Positions 13,403 to 23,906 of a stretch of 64,000 nucleotides of DNA are shown piece after piece. Under the pieces are notes generated by a model that saw nothing but the letters and a program-made list of their open reading frames with translations, ran no database searches and was not told the DNA's origin. A program made the translations under genes and the position numbers. The DNA comes from Whitmania pigra (Eukaryota > Annelida > Clitellata > Hirudinida > Haemopidae): positions 62,501 to 126,500 of the forward strand of contig JAJTWR010000055.1 of assembly GCA_021613335.1 (NCBI GenBank), in the 5' to 3' direction. Each line of letters opens with the position of its first letter. Positions within the stretch are counted from its first letter, which is position 1.

Positions 13403-14278
13403 AGTGGCGACAAAAAAGTTATTAACTTAGGTCAGTAATAAGTAGTATCCAATAAATTCTGATTTAATATTGGCAACGCCCCTCCAAGCATTAACCGAGC
13501 ACGATATTTACTATCAAAAAATGTTTAAAAGCGAGCCTTAAAAATGTGTGAAAAAGTCCAAATTAGAAAATTAATGGCATTAAAAAACACAATAAAATTA
13601 AGTCAATTAAGAACGCATATTTACTCTTAGCCATTAAAATAATCCAACAGTGGCATTAAAGATGCACCGACTTTGATGCAAATCCCTAAATGTCAATCAG
13701 AAATCGATTACTATTAACACCGTATTTTTTCAAAACCGCTGCCATAAATTAATGTCACTAACTTCATGTAAATTTTTCTTCTCTTGACTGCATTTAGACC
13801 AAATACTCAAACTTTTGAAGTGAACTGATATCTGAGCTCCAAAGCTGAAGTATCTCAAACATCAACATACGACCTAGCAAGTATCCACTTGAACCATTTT
13901 TACGCAATTTAGAACTGTATCAAATTTTTAGCCCAGAATGGTTGATAAAGTAATGAAGTCCAAAGTTTTTTCTCACAGTTAACATTCGAGACATCATACA
14001 AAAATGAAACCAAGAAATGTGAACATTCTTTTCTTTGGGGATCAACTACCAAAGATATTCCTCGAAAGAAAAAATGGAGGTAAACTAACAAAAATATTAG
14101 AGAAAGCAGAATCATAGGCAATGCAATAACCCATAAACCACATCAGAAAAAAGCTATCAAACAAAGCCAAGTATACATTTCAGAAACTAAATTGCGATCT
14201 CTTGTGCGAAACACGAGGCAACACTCTCCGCCAAAACATCAAACTTGATAATTTACTAATTTGTTTAATTTACCAAAG

Positions 14279-14519
14279 GGAATATGATCCTGCTCAAGCT
14301 CCGGATTGGGCAGTTGGATTTGAAGAATAACGTTTACTGATTGATATGGGAATTTGTTAAAAGTTCCTGAGAGATTATCAATTTTTTAATTTGAAACCAA
14401 AGGGTTCTGGATCCTCTTGATGCTCCTGATTGGTCTGTTAAAGTTAGACTTGCAGATACATCTGATGTTCCAATGGGTTTGGAATTTATTACCATTTATT
14501 TTATTACTTTTATTAATTA
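14279..14519 (+). CDS. Two putative similar exons with a DPxxAPDW motif
   Basis: After an acceptor-like ACCAAAG at 14278, one frame reads EYDPAQAPDWAVGFEE and stops at 14330. After a second ACCAAAG at 14402, another reads VLDPLDAPDWSVKVRLAD, then on through VPMGLEF to a stop near 14519. Both start in the same phase with the same acceptor context, as alternative or duplicated terminal exons would. I do not recognise the protein. The first MAPG exon at 12401 is a possible partner, but the phases do not fit directly. Confidence 0.3.
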
Positions 14520-14527
14520 ACTTTTAA

Positions 14528-14789
14528 CGCTTCCATTTCCGTTTTAATGTCATTTGTAACTTTCTTCTTGTTTTTACAAATTAATGTACTTAATGTTCAT
14601 TTTTATAAATAACATTTTGTCATTTATTTTCCGGAATTTAATTCGTGGTAATTTAGAACGGTTAATACATCTAAGGTAAGGCGTTGAGCTCTTAAGGCGA
14701 CTAATTCAAGTTAATGAGCATATCGATCATGATATGATAGACCCATATTTCGTGATGTGACGTTCGTAAATCCGTTCCTCCAAATGCAT
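14528..14789 (+). repeat. Dispersed repeat R1, copy b
   Basis: About 260 bases nearly identical to 8763-9026 in the same orientation. It separates the segmental duplication from the inverted channel arm. Confidence 0.75.
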
Positions 14790-14961
14790 AATAATTTATT
14801 AATATTACTTTTATTTAATTACTAATTTATGAAATTAATTAATAATATTTATTATTTAATAATAATTTATTAATTAATAATTAATTAATTACACATAATT
14901 GAATCGGGACAATTGTCTAAAGTTCTCTTAAAAGTTTGTACAATTAACAAAAATTGATATC

Positions 14962-16593
14962 TCAACTGATGACTTGCGGCTTCACTTTAAACAAGTAGCC
15001 ATGCAGTTTACCAAAGTATCTCTTGAGAATAAAGTAGAAAAGTTCCAAAATTTCGGCGAATGTCATGATCGAAATTCCAAGCCAGAGACTCAACATTCCT
15101 CCGGTGAGACAAAGCATGTCTTCCCATGCATAGGCTGGTTTATCAACAAGTGAATATGGAAATTCGTCTTCAAAAAAAATTTTCACGTGCATGAAGGATT
15201 TTGCGGTTTCATTCAAATCGGATGCTTGGTAATTGCCACAGTTCGTGTCGTCAGTCGTAGTAGAATTTCTTACTTCAGCGTTTAAACATTCGTAGGCTCG
15301 AAATCGTTCCTTAACCTGAGGATGATCGTCCAAGCAGTCTTTGATGTAGTTTTCAAAGAGTCCGAGTTCAACGAATTTTGGAGGCCACGGTGTCGAAGCT
15401 ACAAAATAATTGTATTTCGTCTTGCTGCAGGATGGCAAGCATTCGTTTTCGCATTGTTCGAACATTTGCGCACTATTACTTCCACATACTAGTTTTTCAA
15501 TCTCTTTATAAAACAGGGTCAAATTCAAGGTCATATTTAACAAGGCAGTTGTCAAATTTCCACAAAGTGCAACGTCACTTAGAGAGTCTGGTATGTCATA
15601 CCAGTAAACAGTACATTTACATAACTTGAATATTTGAATCTGCAAACAGTGCTCGATACATATGTCTCTTGAATATTTATCATTAGTTGAATTTGGCAAG
15701 TACGCTTCTGGAGTACAGTCTTCTGGATTGTGTGGGGTATGGAGCCTCTTAACATTTGTCTGAACAATTTTGATGATATTTTCGGTACCAGTTCCAATGG
15801 AAATACCACGCTTTAAATCAGGACGCGTTCCAGGGCTGTGAATCACCATTCTGATTCCATTTGATAGAGATTCTGTGAGTGACATGCTGTAAGGAATATG
15901 CTCAACGAATGGAGGACCGTTGTTTAAAAGAAGAGTCATTCCTCTTATTTCAACAGTTTCATTCAATGAACTTGTTTTGATTGTGTAACAATCATGATAG
16001 TGGGCGTTCCAAACATATTCGAAATCGTTCGTACAATCACTCTGATACTGCCAATTTTGCGAATACCTTTCACAATGCGTAATCAAATTGGGACAATCGC
16101 TGTCTTCCATTTTATTTTTGGGAAGCACTGATATTAAACCAAATATTGAATTCATATAATTGAATGCCATTTTAGACAGACCTTCTAAACCTTGACTTCC
16201 AAGTTCTCTTATAGACTGAAAATCTTCGCTTATGTTGTCTTTTCCGTAGTTGTTCGCAAAACGGTTGAGACTGCAAATTGTGATGTCTGGAAAAACAATC
16301 CGTCCCTTAATATCTTCACCAAATCTTGTTGTCACAGGCCACTGGTAATATTTGACAAAAAGTCCAAAGAAAAAATAGACGAATGCTGCCATACAAACAA
16401 GAACGAAAGTTGCCCAAACAATTTTCAGTAATAATTCTTGGGATTTTACAACCTTCGGAACTCCTCTTATCGATGTTGTCTGACAAAATTGTCTAAATTC
16501 TTCTGCAACGATAACCATGGTTCGAATATTAAAGTGCACAAAACGAGTAATTTGTTCATGCCAAGGTATTTGTATCGCTTTTAAAGCTTCCAT
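14962..16593 (-). CDS. DEG/ENaC family cation channel subunit, intronless (inverted copy 1)
   Basis: A single open frame of 543 residues. DEG/ENaC proteins form trimeric amiloride-sensitive sodium channels gated by peptides, protons or force. Seen: a short cytosolic N-terminus, TM1 at about 55-80, a large cysteine-rich extracellular domain (ICSLNRF, CTPEAYLPNST, CIEHCLQIQIFKLCKC, CLPSC), and TM2 with the G-x-S selectivity filter GIS at 506-508 followed by IMTFAEILELFYF. The cytosolic gating motif, normally His-Gly, reads Arg-Gly here (SIRGVPKV, residues 43-44). The ligand is unknown. It has no introns, unlike many family members. The inverted copy at 23.9 kb is very similar. Confidence 0.93.
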   Translation of the reverse strand: MEALKAIQIPWHEQITRFVHFNIRTMVIVAEEFRQFCQTTSIRGVPKVVKSQELLLKIVWATFVLVCMAAFVYFFFGLFVKYYQWPVTTRFGEDIKGRIVFPDITICSLNRFANNYGKDNISEDFQSIRELGSQGLEGLSKMAFNYMNSIFGLISVLPKNKMEDSDCPNLITHCERYSQNWQYQSDCTNDFEYVWNAHYHDCYTIKTSSLNETVEIRGMTLLLNNGPPFVEHIPYSMSLTESLSNGIRMVIHSPGTRPDLKRGISIGTGTENIIKIVQTNVKRLHTPHNPEDCTPEAYLPNSTNDKYSRDICIEHCLQIQIFKLCKCTVYWYDIPDSLSDVALCGNLTTALLNMTLNLTLFYKEIEKLVCGSNSAQMFEQCENECLPSCSKTKYNYFVASTPWPPKFVELGLFENYIKDCLDDHPQVKERFRAYECLNAEVRNSTTTDDTNCGNYQASDLNETAKSFMHVKIFFEDEFPYSLVDKPAYAWEDMLCLTGGMLSLWLGISIMTFAEILELFYFILKRYFGKLHGYLFKVKPQVIS

Positions 16594-16769
16594 TTACGCG
16601 GTTGCTAAGAATGTATGGATTATTTCCAGTTACACTTTAAGAACTTGGATAATAAGTGGCTTTTAGTCAATTATTTCATGCATTTAGCTTTTGTATGGAA
16701 CGATGAGATTAATGATCCGTTTCGACTGCTGTTCCACAAATTCAAGGGTCTTGTCCACACAGCGTTAAT

Positions 16770-16960
16770 ACAAATAATAATAATAATAATAATATTGAAT
16801 AAGTTATATTATTATATAATAAGTTATAATATAATTAATAATAATAATAATAATATTAATAATAATAATAATAATAACAGTAATAATAGTAATAATAATA
16901 ATAACACTAATTATAATAACAATAACAACAATAGTAATAATATTAACTATTAATGTAATG
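16770..16960. repeat. Interrupted (AAT)n microsatellite
   Basis: AAT/AAC/AGT triplets with many interruptions, just 5' of the channel gene. The right arm has a long pure run at the same place. Asn-rich open frames here are artefacts of the repeat. Confidence 0.85.
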
Positions 16961-17292
16961 ATATTATTAATTATAGATCATTAAATATGTATTAATACAA
17001 TTATATACAAATTAATTACATTATAACAATAGTATTAATGTTATATTTACAATAATTATAATGATATAATATAAAGTTTTTAATAACAACGGTTTGTTAA
17101 ACCCCTAAATTTGGTCTAGAAGCAGGGACGTAATTTAGGAGGGGGCAGGGGGCTTAAACTGGACACAAAAACGAGGTCATCTCATATTTCATGAAGCTTT
17201 GAAAAACAAATCAAAAACTTGAAATATAAAAAAATAATAAAAAATTAAATTAATAATAATTTTTATTGTTAAAATGTAAAAATTTTACAAAA

Positions 17293-17432
17293 TGCCAGCC
17301 GCATTAACCGATTTACCAGCTGTGGTTCCCATGGTGGACTGCATGATCCAAGCGAGTTTACAAATCATCCATTCCATGATTCCAAAGTAGAAAAGGATTG
17401 TTATCAAGGAACTGATAAAGATAACAAACGGC
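17293..17432 (-). pseudogene. Stray fragment of SLC28 exon 6
   Basis: About 140 bases in reverse orientation match exon 6 of the second transporter (20945-21086) almost perfectly. They encode [20 protein letters not shown] through TTAGKSVNAAG, where the intact exon has [11 protein letters not shown]. The fragment has no splice sites and joins channel-arm sequence on one side and repeat R2 on the other. The near identity implies a recent copy of the 19.1-kb gene. Confidence 0.88.
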
Positions 17433-17439
17433 CTTTTTG

Positions 17440-18540
17440 CGTCTAAAGTTAGAGGGCTGTTCTCCCCCTGCCTCACCCAAATGACGTCCCTGTTCAAAAA
17501 TGCTAGAAGCAAACAAAGAAAGCCTTGAAGCTAGAACAAAGCAAAACAAAAGGAGGCTAGTTATCTAATCTGAGGTAGTAAAATAAAACAATAGAAGCGT
17601 TAAAAGTGAAGTATTCTCAACGACTAAGAATTTGCCAAGTAACTGAATAAGTTGATTTCATACATTAGCATGTGTAAATATTAATACTACTTTTATAATT
17701 ATTTTTAATTATTATATATATAATTTTTATTTAAATATCACTTGCGCATTACATGACTTCAGAAAATAAAACATTATCAAACAAAAACTTAATTTATTTT
17801 ATTTTAAATTAAACAACCTGTCGGGCATCAGCCGCATGTGAAGTGTTTTCACTTTATTAATCATTCCAAGTCGCCAACTTGGGTCATACCTTGGATTTCC
17901 AAGTAAGGAATCTCAGTGAACTTCCTTCATCAATTCAAAGACGAATAAAATCCCTTAAAAATCTATAATAGACTTTTTATGCTATTATCCAACTATTGGG
18001 AGTGGCTTAATATAACTGTAAAGTTTCAACCTGTTGATTTTCAACCAAAGTATTTTTAAGCCTATAAGCGTTTTGCATTATCAATAGTGTTAATTTACTG
18101 CCATCACCCACTTAACATTATCAATTTGGTGCCTTCCTTAAGGCTAGTTTTTGCTTAAGGGCTTAAAAATACTTTGGTTGAAAATCAACAGGTTGAAACT
18201 TTACAGTTATATTAAGCCATGTAAGTGCGCTAGTGATATTTAAATAAAAATTATATAGTGATAATTAAAAATAATTATAAAAGTAGTATTAATATTTACA
18301 CATGCTAATGTATGAAATCAACTTATTCAGTTACTTGGAAAATTCTCAGTCGTTGAGAATACTTCACTTTTAGCGCTTCTATTGTTTTATTTTTCTACCT
18401 CAGATTAGATAACTAGCCTCCTTTTGTTTTGCTTTGTTCTAGCCTCAAGGCTTTCTTTGTTTGCTTCTAGCATTTTTGAACAGGGACGTCATTTGGGTGG
18501 GGCAGGGGGACAACAGCCCTCTCTGACTTTAGACGCAAAA
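17440..18540. repeat. Two R2 repeat copies forming an imperfect palindrome
   Basis: 17440-18060 is the reverse complement of the R2 block at about 9280-9905. 18072-18540 is R2 in direct orientation but lacks the part equal to about 9350-9597. The outer thirds can pair (17440-17760 with 18217-18540), giving a 1.1-kb palindrome. I see nothing coding. The following 18541-19121 is unique sequence leading to the second transporter's first ATG, with no recognised element. Confidence 0.75.
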
Positions 18541-19121
18541 AAGTCATTTACTCCTCAACTTGAGCGAGGGTTTGGCCCCCATCCTTGGAAAAAGCTGAAA
18601 TGACTTTCTTGTTTAGAAGAGTAATGAACAAGGTATTGAGTGAATTGATAGATGGACTGATGGATCTCTAAACTATCTTGATTTAAATGTTTTTGAAGCT
18701 GCATATTTACATTTTAATGTTAAGTTGAAAACTGCGAAACTCTTAAATCAAATTAAAACATGAAACATAAGTCAAAAGAACGACGTCAGTTGAAGCGGTT
18801 TGCCTTTTTAAGTTTGAGAGTCGTGACAAAAAAAATTTAAATTTAAAATTAGGTTGTAACTTGATTGTATCGTGACCTTTAGAGGTAAGGATTACGCATT
18901 TCTGGCCTCACAATGAATTCTTCAAAGGGGTCTGTTACAAATAAAATAGCCTATTAAAGGCAATTCAAAATCTCAGCTAAACACATGGTTGTTAACTCCT
19001 TTCGTTTCGTTTATAAAGTTGCTACTCGCACGCCGCTGTGTGTTTTCCTCTTGATAGTTTCGAAAAAGACTTTTTCTAATCAAAAATTTGACATCATTTT
19101 ACGAAGAATTTCTAGGAAACC

Positions 19122-22100
19122 ATGGATGTTCAAAATGTTGCTTTACATAAAAAGAACAAAGTAATTGTGGAAATTCCAAACGCCGACGAGCCTTTATTAA
19201 GGAGTCGAGAGGAAAACCCAAAAAGAGTGAGTTTCATTTTCGAATGCTACAAAGGCATTGCTGCAGACCAAGATGTTATTTAATGCTGAGTAAATATCAA
19301 ATTATCAACAAAGTTTTTTTTAGCATATTACAGCTATATGATACAGGTCAAATTAAACTGATTTGTCAGCAATTATCAATTATTAGTTAAAAAAGGCTTA
19401 ATCTTATCGCTCCAGATTATTTTTATACTTGGATTCTTGACAAAAGTGGTGCTTTCAAATTTGAGTTAAGAGAATGTGAAATGTCTGCAGACTCGCTGTA
19501 AGCATGCAAAGCATAAAACCAACTATTTGTTACGTAGATGGAAACACACATTTGTTCAAAAAAACTTGAATCGTCCAATAACCAGTCGTGCTATTCACCT
19601 GTTCCCGAAACTGTGGAGATAGAATTCGAGGACGATGATGAGGAACCTGACACCTGTTCGAAATACGTGATCCAAGTTCAAGAAAAAGTGTCCGAATATT
19701 GGACAAAGTACTGCAGATATATCAAGCATCTTATCGTCTTTATGTGCATTCTGGGATACTCTGTCTATTTCGTGGCTGCGCTAATGCACAAGTTTGGAGA
19801 TGAAGGTATGTGTTCCTTAGTGAAAATATTTGTAAAAACATTTGGCATTTTTTTTAAATTAAAAGATTCATTTTTGATTGTTACCCTTTGCTCATTACAG
19901 GTTCGTACAGATTGATTGGAATGACATCGGTGGTTGTCCTAGGCAAAGTCATTCCAATCTTGCGGAGGACAATTGGTGGAAAATTGCACAAACACTCAAA
20001 GCCTTTCATGGAATTTATAGCGAGACATGCAACAAAAATAAATGTGTGAGTTAATTTGCTTTATTCCAAATAAATAGTTCTGTTGTCTTTCATTCTGCTG
20101 CTGCTTTTACTGAAGTTCTGAGAATTAATAAAATGTCAAAATGATGCTCTAGTTTAATACCTCGCAGTTTGTGCTTGAGACACCTTTTTTGACAATTAAA
20201 TTTTATGTATCTTTTCTAGAATTGTAAATAATAAATTAAATCTACTTGTTTTGTCAAGTTTTCTGAATACATCAAAACTTTTTATAAATATTATTATCTG
20301 TTTTACCAAGCTGAAAAACCACTCACCCGCAGGCTGATATTAAGCACAATCTACCTGGCAGTAGCGATTGTCATAATCGTAGATCTAACCTTATACTCCT
20401 CTGACAAGTACAACTTGGTCTCACTTGCCGGCATCGTTGTCTACATCGTCATCATGTTCATCTTCTCCGTAAAGCCATCGAAGGTTTGAAAAATTCTCCG
20501 TAGTAAAAAGCGCTATCATGTACCTCTACCGATAATATTGATTTTAAAAAAGCACACCAATTCTCTTCTCCTTAAAAAGTTGTTCCTTTTCTAAGCTTTT
20601 AATAATGAACAATTCAGCTTGTACATGATCTTTAAAGCTCAAATTGATTGACCTAACATTGAAACTATCTCAAACCAGGTCAAGTGGAGAACCGTATTGT
20701 GGGGATTCGGTTTACAATTTGCCTTTTCCCTCATGATCCTAAGATGGTCGGGTGGATTTGAAATATTTAAATGGCTCGGAGACAGAGTTTACGATGTCTT
20801 GGGATTCTTGACTGCAGGGTGTCTTTTCCTTTTCGGACCTTCGTATAAAGATCACTTCTTTGCCATGCAGGTTTGTCAAACAATCCCCAGTATAAATCTG
20901 AACTTGTGCTTAAAAATAATTCCATTTTTGTTTTAAAGGTGTTGCCGTTTGTTATCTTTATCAGTTCCTTGATAACAATCCTTTTCTACTTTGGAATCAT
21001 GGAATGGATGATTTGTAAACTCGCTTGGATCATGCAGTCCACCATGGGAACCACAGCTGGTGAATCGGTTAATGCGGCTGGCAATATTTTTATTGGACAG
21101 GTAAGTAGTATTACTATGTTATGATATTATTACTTTTTAGTACTATGTGAGTCATTAAACTGGCAAACAAACACAAAATCTTTTACTATGATTCAATTGT
21201 ATTCTGACAGTCTGAATCACCGCTTTTGATTCGGCCAATCCTCCACTGCATGACGGAATCAGAAATCCATGCCATTATGACCAGCGGATTTGCCACAGTT
21301 GCAGGGGGAACTCTGGCAGCTTACATCCTTTTCGGGGTATTTAACACATCGGAAAATTAATATTTCGTCACTCAAAGTATTTTAAGTGGAGAGGGTTGTA
21401 CAAGAAATTACGATAAAGTTTTATATCCATGTTAGATTAATATCTAATATTTCAAGGTACCGTCCAATCACTTGCTATCTGCCTCAGTCATGTCTGCACC
21501 TGCTGCTCTGGCCATATCCAAAATCTTTTACCCTGAAACAAAAAAGTCTCTCACAACGGCTATGAACGTTGGACAACTGATGCACAAAACGTAAATGAAT
21601 GTAATTTAGAAGATCAATTTTAAAAATTAAAAGTAGTTTGTACACTCCATTTATTTACACGTTCTAAAATAACAAAAGTTAGTCCAACCTTGTGATATTA
21701 TCATATGCATCGTATGCTAATTCGTTTATTTAAATATTATATTGATTTCATGACACTTACGCAATACGCCATCATTCATTCATCCACAGTAATTATTTTT
21801 ATTTTGATTTCAAAAGAAGGTTTCAACTTTAAAAAAATGTGCTTTTAAATTAGAAAACAAAATTAACAATCAGAAATTTTATTTCGAAGTCCAGAAAAAA
21901 GTTTCATTGAAGCGGCAGCGTCTGGAGCCTGTTTTGCCGTTCCTCTCGTGGCCAACATTGCTGCCAGCCTCATTGCTTTCATCTCGATACTGGAGGGTCT
22001 AAACGCTGCCCTCATTTGGTTCGGAGATAGAGTTGGATCAGACAGACCCGTCACATTCCAGGTAGCCAATAAAAGGTTTTACTGATAAAGTTAAGAATGG

Positions 22101-22808
22101 GATTGCCTTTTCTATTTCTTTATCCAAAATGCAATCGTAGATATTACTGTCTCAATCAATTCAATGGTGAATTGGCTATTATTACTAATACTGAAATCGT
22201 TTTTCTGTCGTGCAGCTGATTTGTTCTTACGTTTTATGGCCATTTGCTCTGGTCATGGGAATTCACATGAAAGACTGTGGCAAAGTTGCTCAGCTCATCG
22301 GAATCAAAACGTTCATCAACGAATTTGTAGCCTATGAATCTCTCAGTCAATTTATCTCCAATAGAAAGCTTTTAGACCAACACATCACAAATAACGGCAG
22401 TTGGAACTGGTCAAGGGACGACATTGTGCTTAGTCATCTGAATGGGAGCTCGACTATATTAGAAAATGGGATAATCGAGGTACAAATTGTTAGAATTTTG
22501 TTTTTAATGGTCCAGTTTGTACAATTAAACCAATTCTTAGGATCGGTCAGTAATCATTACGACATACGCCCTGTGCGGATTTTCAAATTTATGTTCAATC
22601 GGTGTCCAGATCGGAGCCTTTGCCACCATGATTCCATCAAGAAAATCTGTAGTAGCCAAAGTTGCCGTTAGAGCCATGATAGCAGGCAACGTCGCCTGCT
22701 TCGTCACGGCATGCATAGCAGGTTTGCAGATTGCAAAACTCTATCTAAATGATATTACTATTCCTTGACTCATTCGTCTCAGGTCTATTTTATCATCCCA
22801 CGAGGTGA
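19122..22808 (+). CDS. Concentrative nucleoside transporter, SLC28/CNT family (copy 2)
   Basis: Twelve exons join in frame to 641 residues: 19122-19226, 19538-19805, 19901-20045, 20333-20483, 20679-20870, 20939-21100, 21211-21336, 21457-21590, 21890-22061, 22216-22479, 22541-22721 and 22783-22808. Exons 3-12 have exactly the lengths of copy 1. The CNT signature is [13 protein letters not shown] and the substrate-site segment is [18 protein letters not shown]. The N-terminal 35-residue exon is unrelated to that of copy 1, while exon 2 keeps an acidic stretch ([15 protein letters not shown]). The protein ends [11 protein letters not shown] just past the last helix. Protein identity to copy 1 is clear but moderate, so this duplication is older than those of the methyltransferase and channel genes. 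Confidence 0.93.
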
Positions 22809-22978
22809 CAGCTCTGGAAGCAAATAATACCCGGTCGATATCTTTTGTCGGATGCATCTTAGCCAAACCATTCCCTTCGACTGCATCGATTTCAACACTT
22901 TATTCAGAGTTTATTCAGTCAAATATTATGCTTTAACAATCACTGTTCAGTGTTAATGATGTATCGAATTTAGACCCA

Positions 22979-22984
22979 AATAAA
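22979..22984 (+). terminator. Polyadenylation signal AATAAA of transporter copy 2
   Basis: AATAAA lies about 170 bases past the stop codon, a normal distance for a short 3' UTR. Confidence 0.6.
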
Positions 22985-23075
22985 AATCAAATCCATTCAT
23001 TTGGTGGAACATGCTCTCGACTGCTTAGCTGGCATGAGCATTTAATTACAATGACTATCAAACCAAGTAGAACAG

Positions 23076-23135
23076 GGTTGTCCAATCCGCGGCCTGCCAC
23101 AGGTTTTTAGTCGGCCCGCGAAGCTTCTCTAATTT
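23076..23135 (+). mobile_element. hAT-type terminal sequence at the edge of the right channel arm
   Basis: CAGGGTTGTCCAATCCGCGG followed by CGGCCCGCGAAGCTTC has the look of a hAT transposon end. A second end of the same kind starts at 27297 (CAGGGGTGTCCAACACACGG, then CGGCCCGTAAAGCTT). The left channel arm stops just inside this terminal sequence, so the duplication breakpoint falls at a transposon end. Confidence 0.55.
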
Positions 23136-23516
23136 TGTAAAATTTTTACATTTTAACTATAAAAATTATTATTAATTTAATTTTTTATTATTTTTTTATA
23201 TTTCAAGTTTTTGATTTATTTTTCAAAGCTTCATGAAATATGAGATGACCTCGTTTTTGTGTCCAGTTTAAGCCCCCTGCCCCCTCCTAAATTACGTCCC
23301 TGCTTCTAGTCCAAATTTAGGGGTTTAACAAACCGTTGTTATTAAAAACTTTATATTATATCATTATAATTATTGTAAATATAACATTAATACTATTATT
23401 ATAATGTAATTAATTTATATAGCATTGTGTTAATACATTTTTAATGATCTATAATTAATAATATCATTACATTAATAGTTAATATTATTACTATTGTTGT
23501 TATTATTATTATAATT

Positions 23517-23640
<124 letters not shown>

Positions 23641-23906
23641 TTATTATATTTTTTTATTAAAGCTGTGTGGGCAAGACTCTTGAATTTGTGGAACAGCAGT
23701 CGAAGCGGATCATTAATATCATCGTTCCACACAAAAGCTAAATGCATAAAATAATTGACTGAAAGCCATTTACTGCCCAAGTTCGTAAAGTGTAACTGGA
23801 AATAATCCATACATTCTTAGCAACCACGTAAATGGAAACTTAAAAAGTGATACAAATAGCTTGACATAAACAATTTACTTGTTTTGTGTACTTTAACATT
23901 CGAAAC

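Larger units (their letters stand above)
9908..14246. repeat. Segmental duplication, copy 1
   Basis: Most of this block matches 30241-33191 in the same orientation, with high identity through exons, introns and flanks. The left border is near TAAATAAATTTATTTACG, and the right border follows CCAAAACATCAAAC. The main difference is intron 2 of the methyltransferase gene: 1.7 kb here against 0.3 kb in the other copy. Confidence 0.88.
14880..17291. repeat. Left arm of a 2.4-kb inverted duplication
   Basis: The arm is the reverse complement of about 23129-25545. It covers the channel gene, its flanks, an (ATT)n microsatellite and about 350 bases beyond. It ends at the palindromic GTAAAAATTTTACAAAAT, where a 140-base SLC28 exon fragment is joined on. 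Confidence 0.9.

Noticed and set aside
23832..23906. Using 23832 as the start of channel copy 2
   Set aside because: Codons 4 and 11 are stops, so translation must begin at 23907 if the gene is used.
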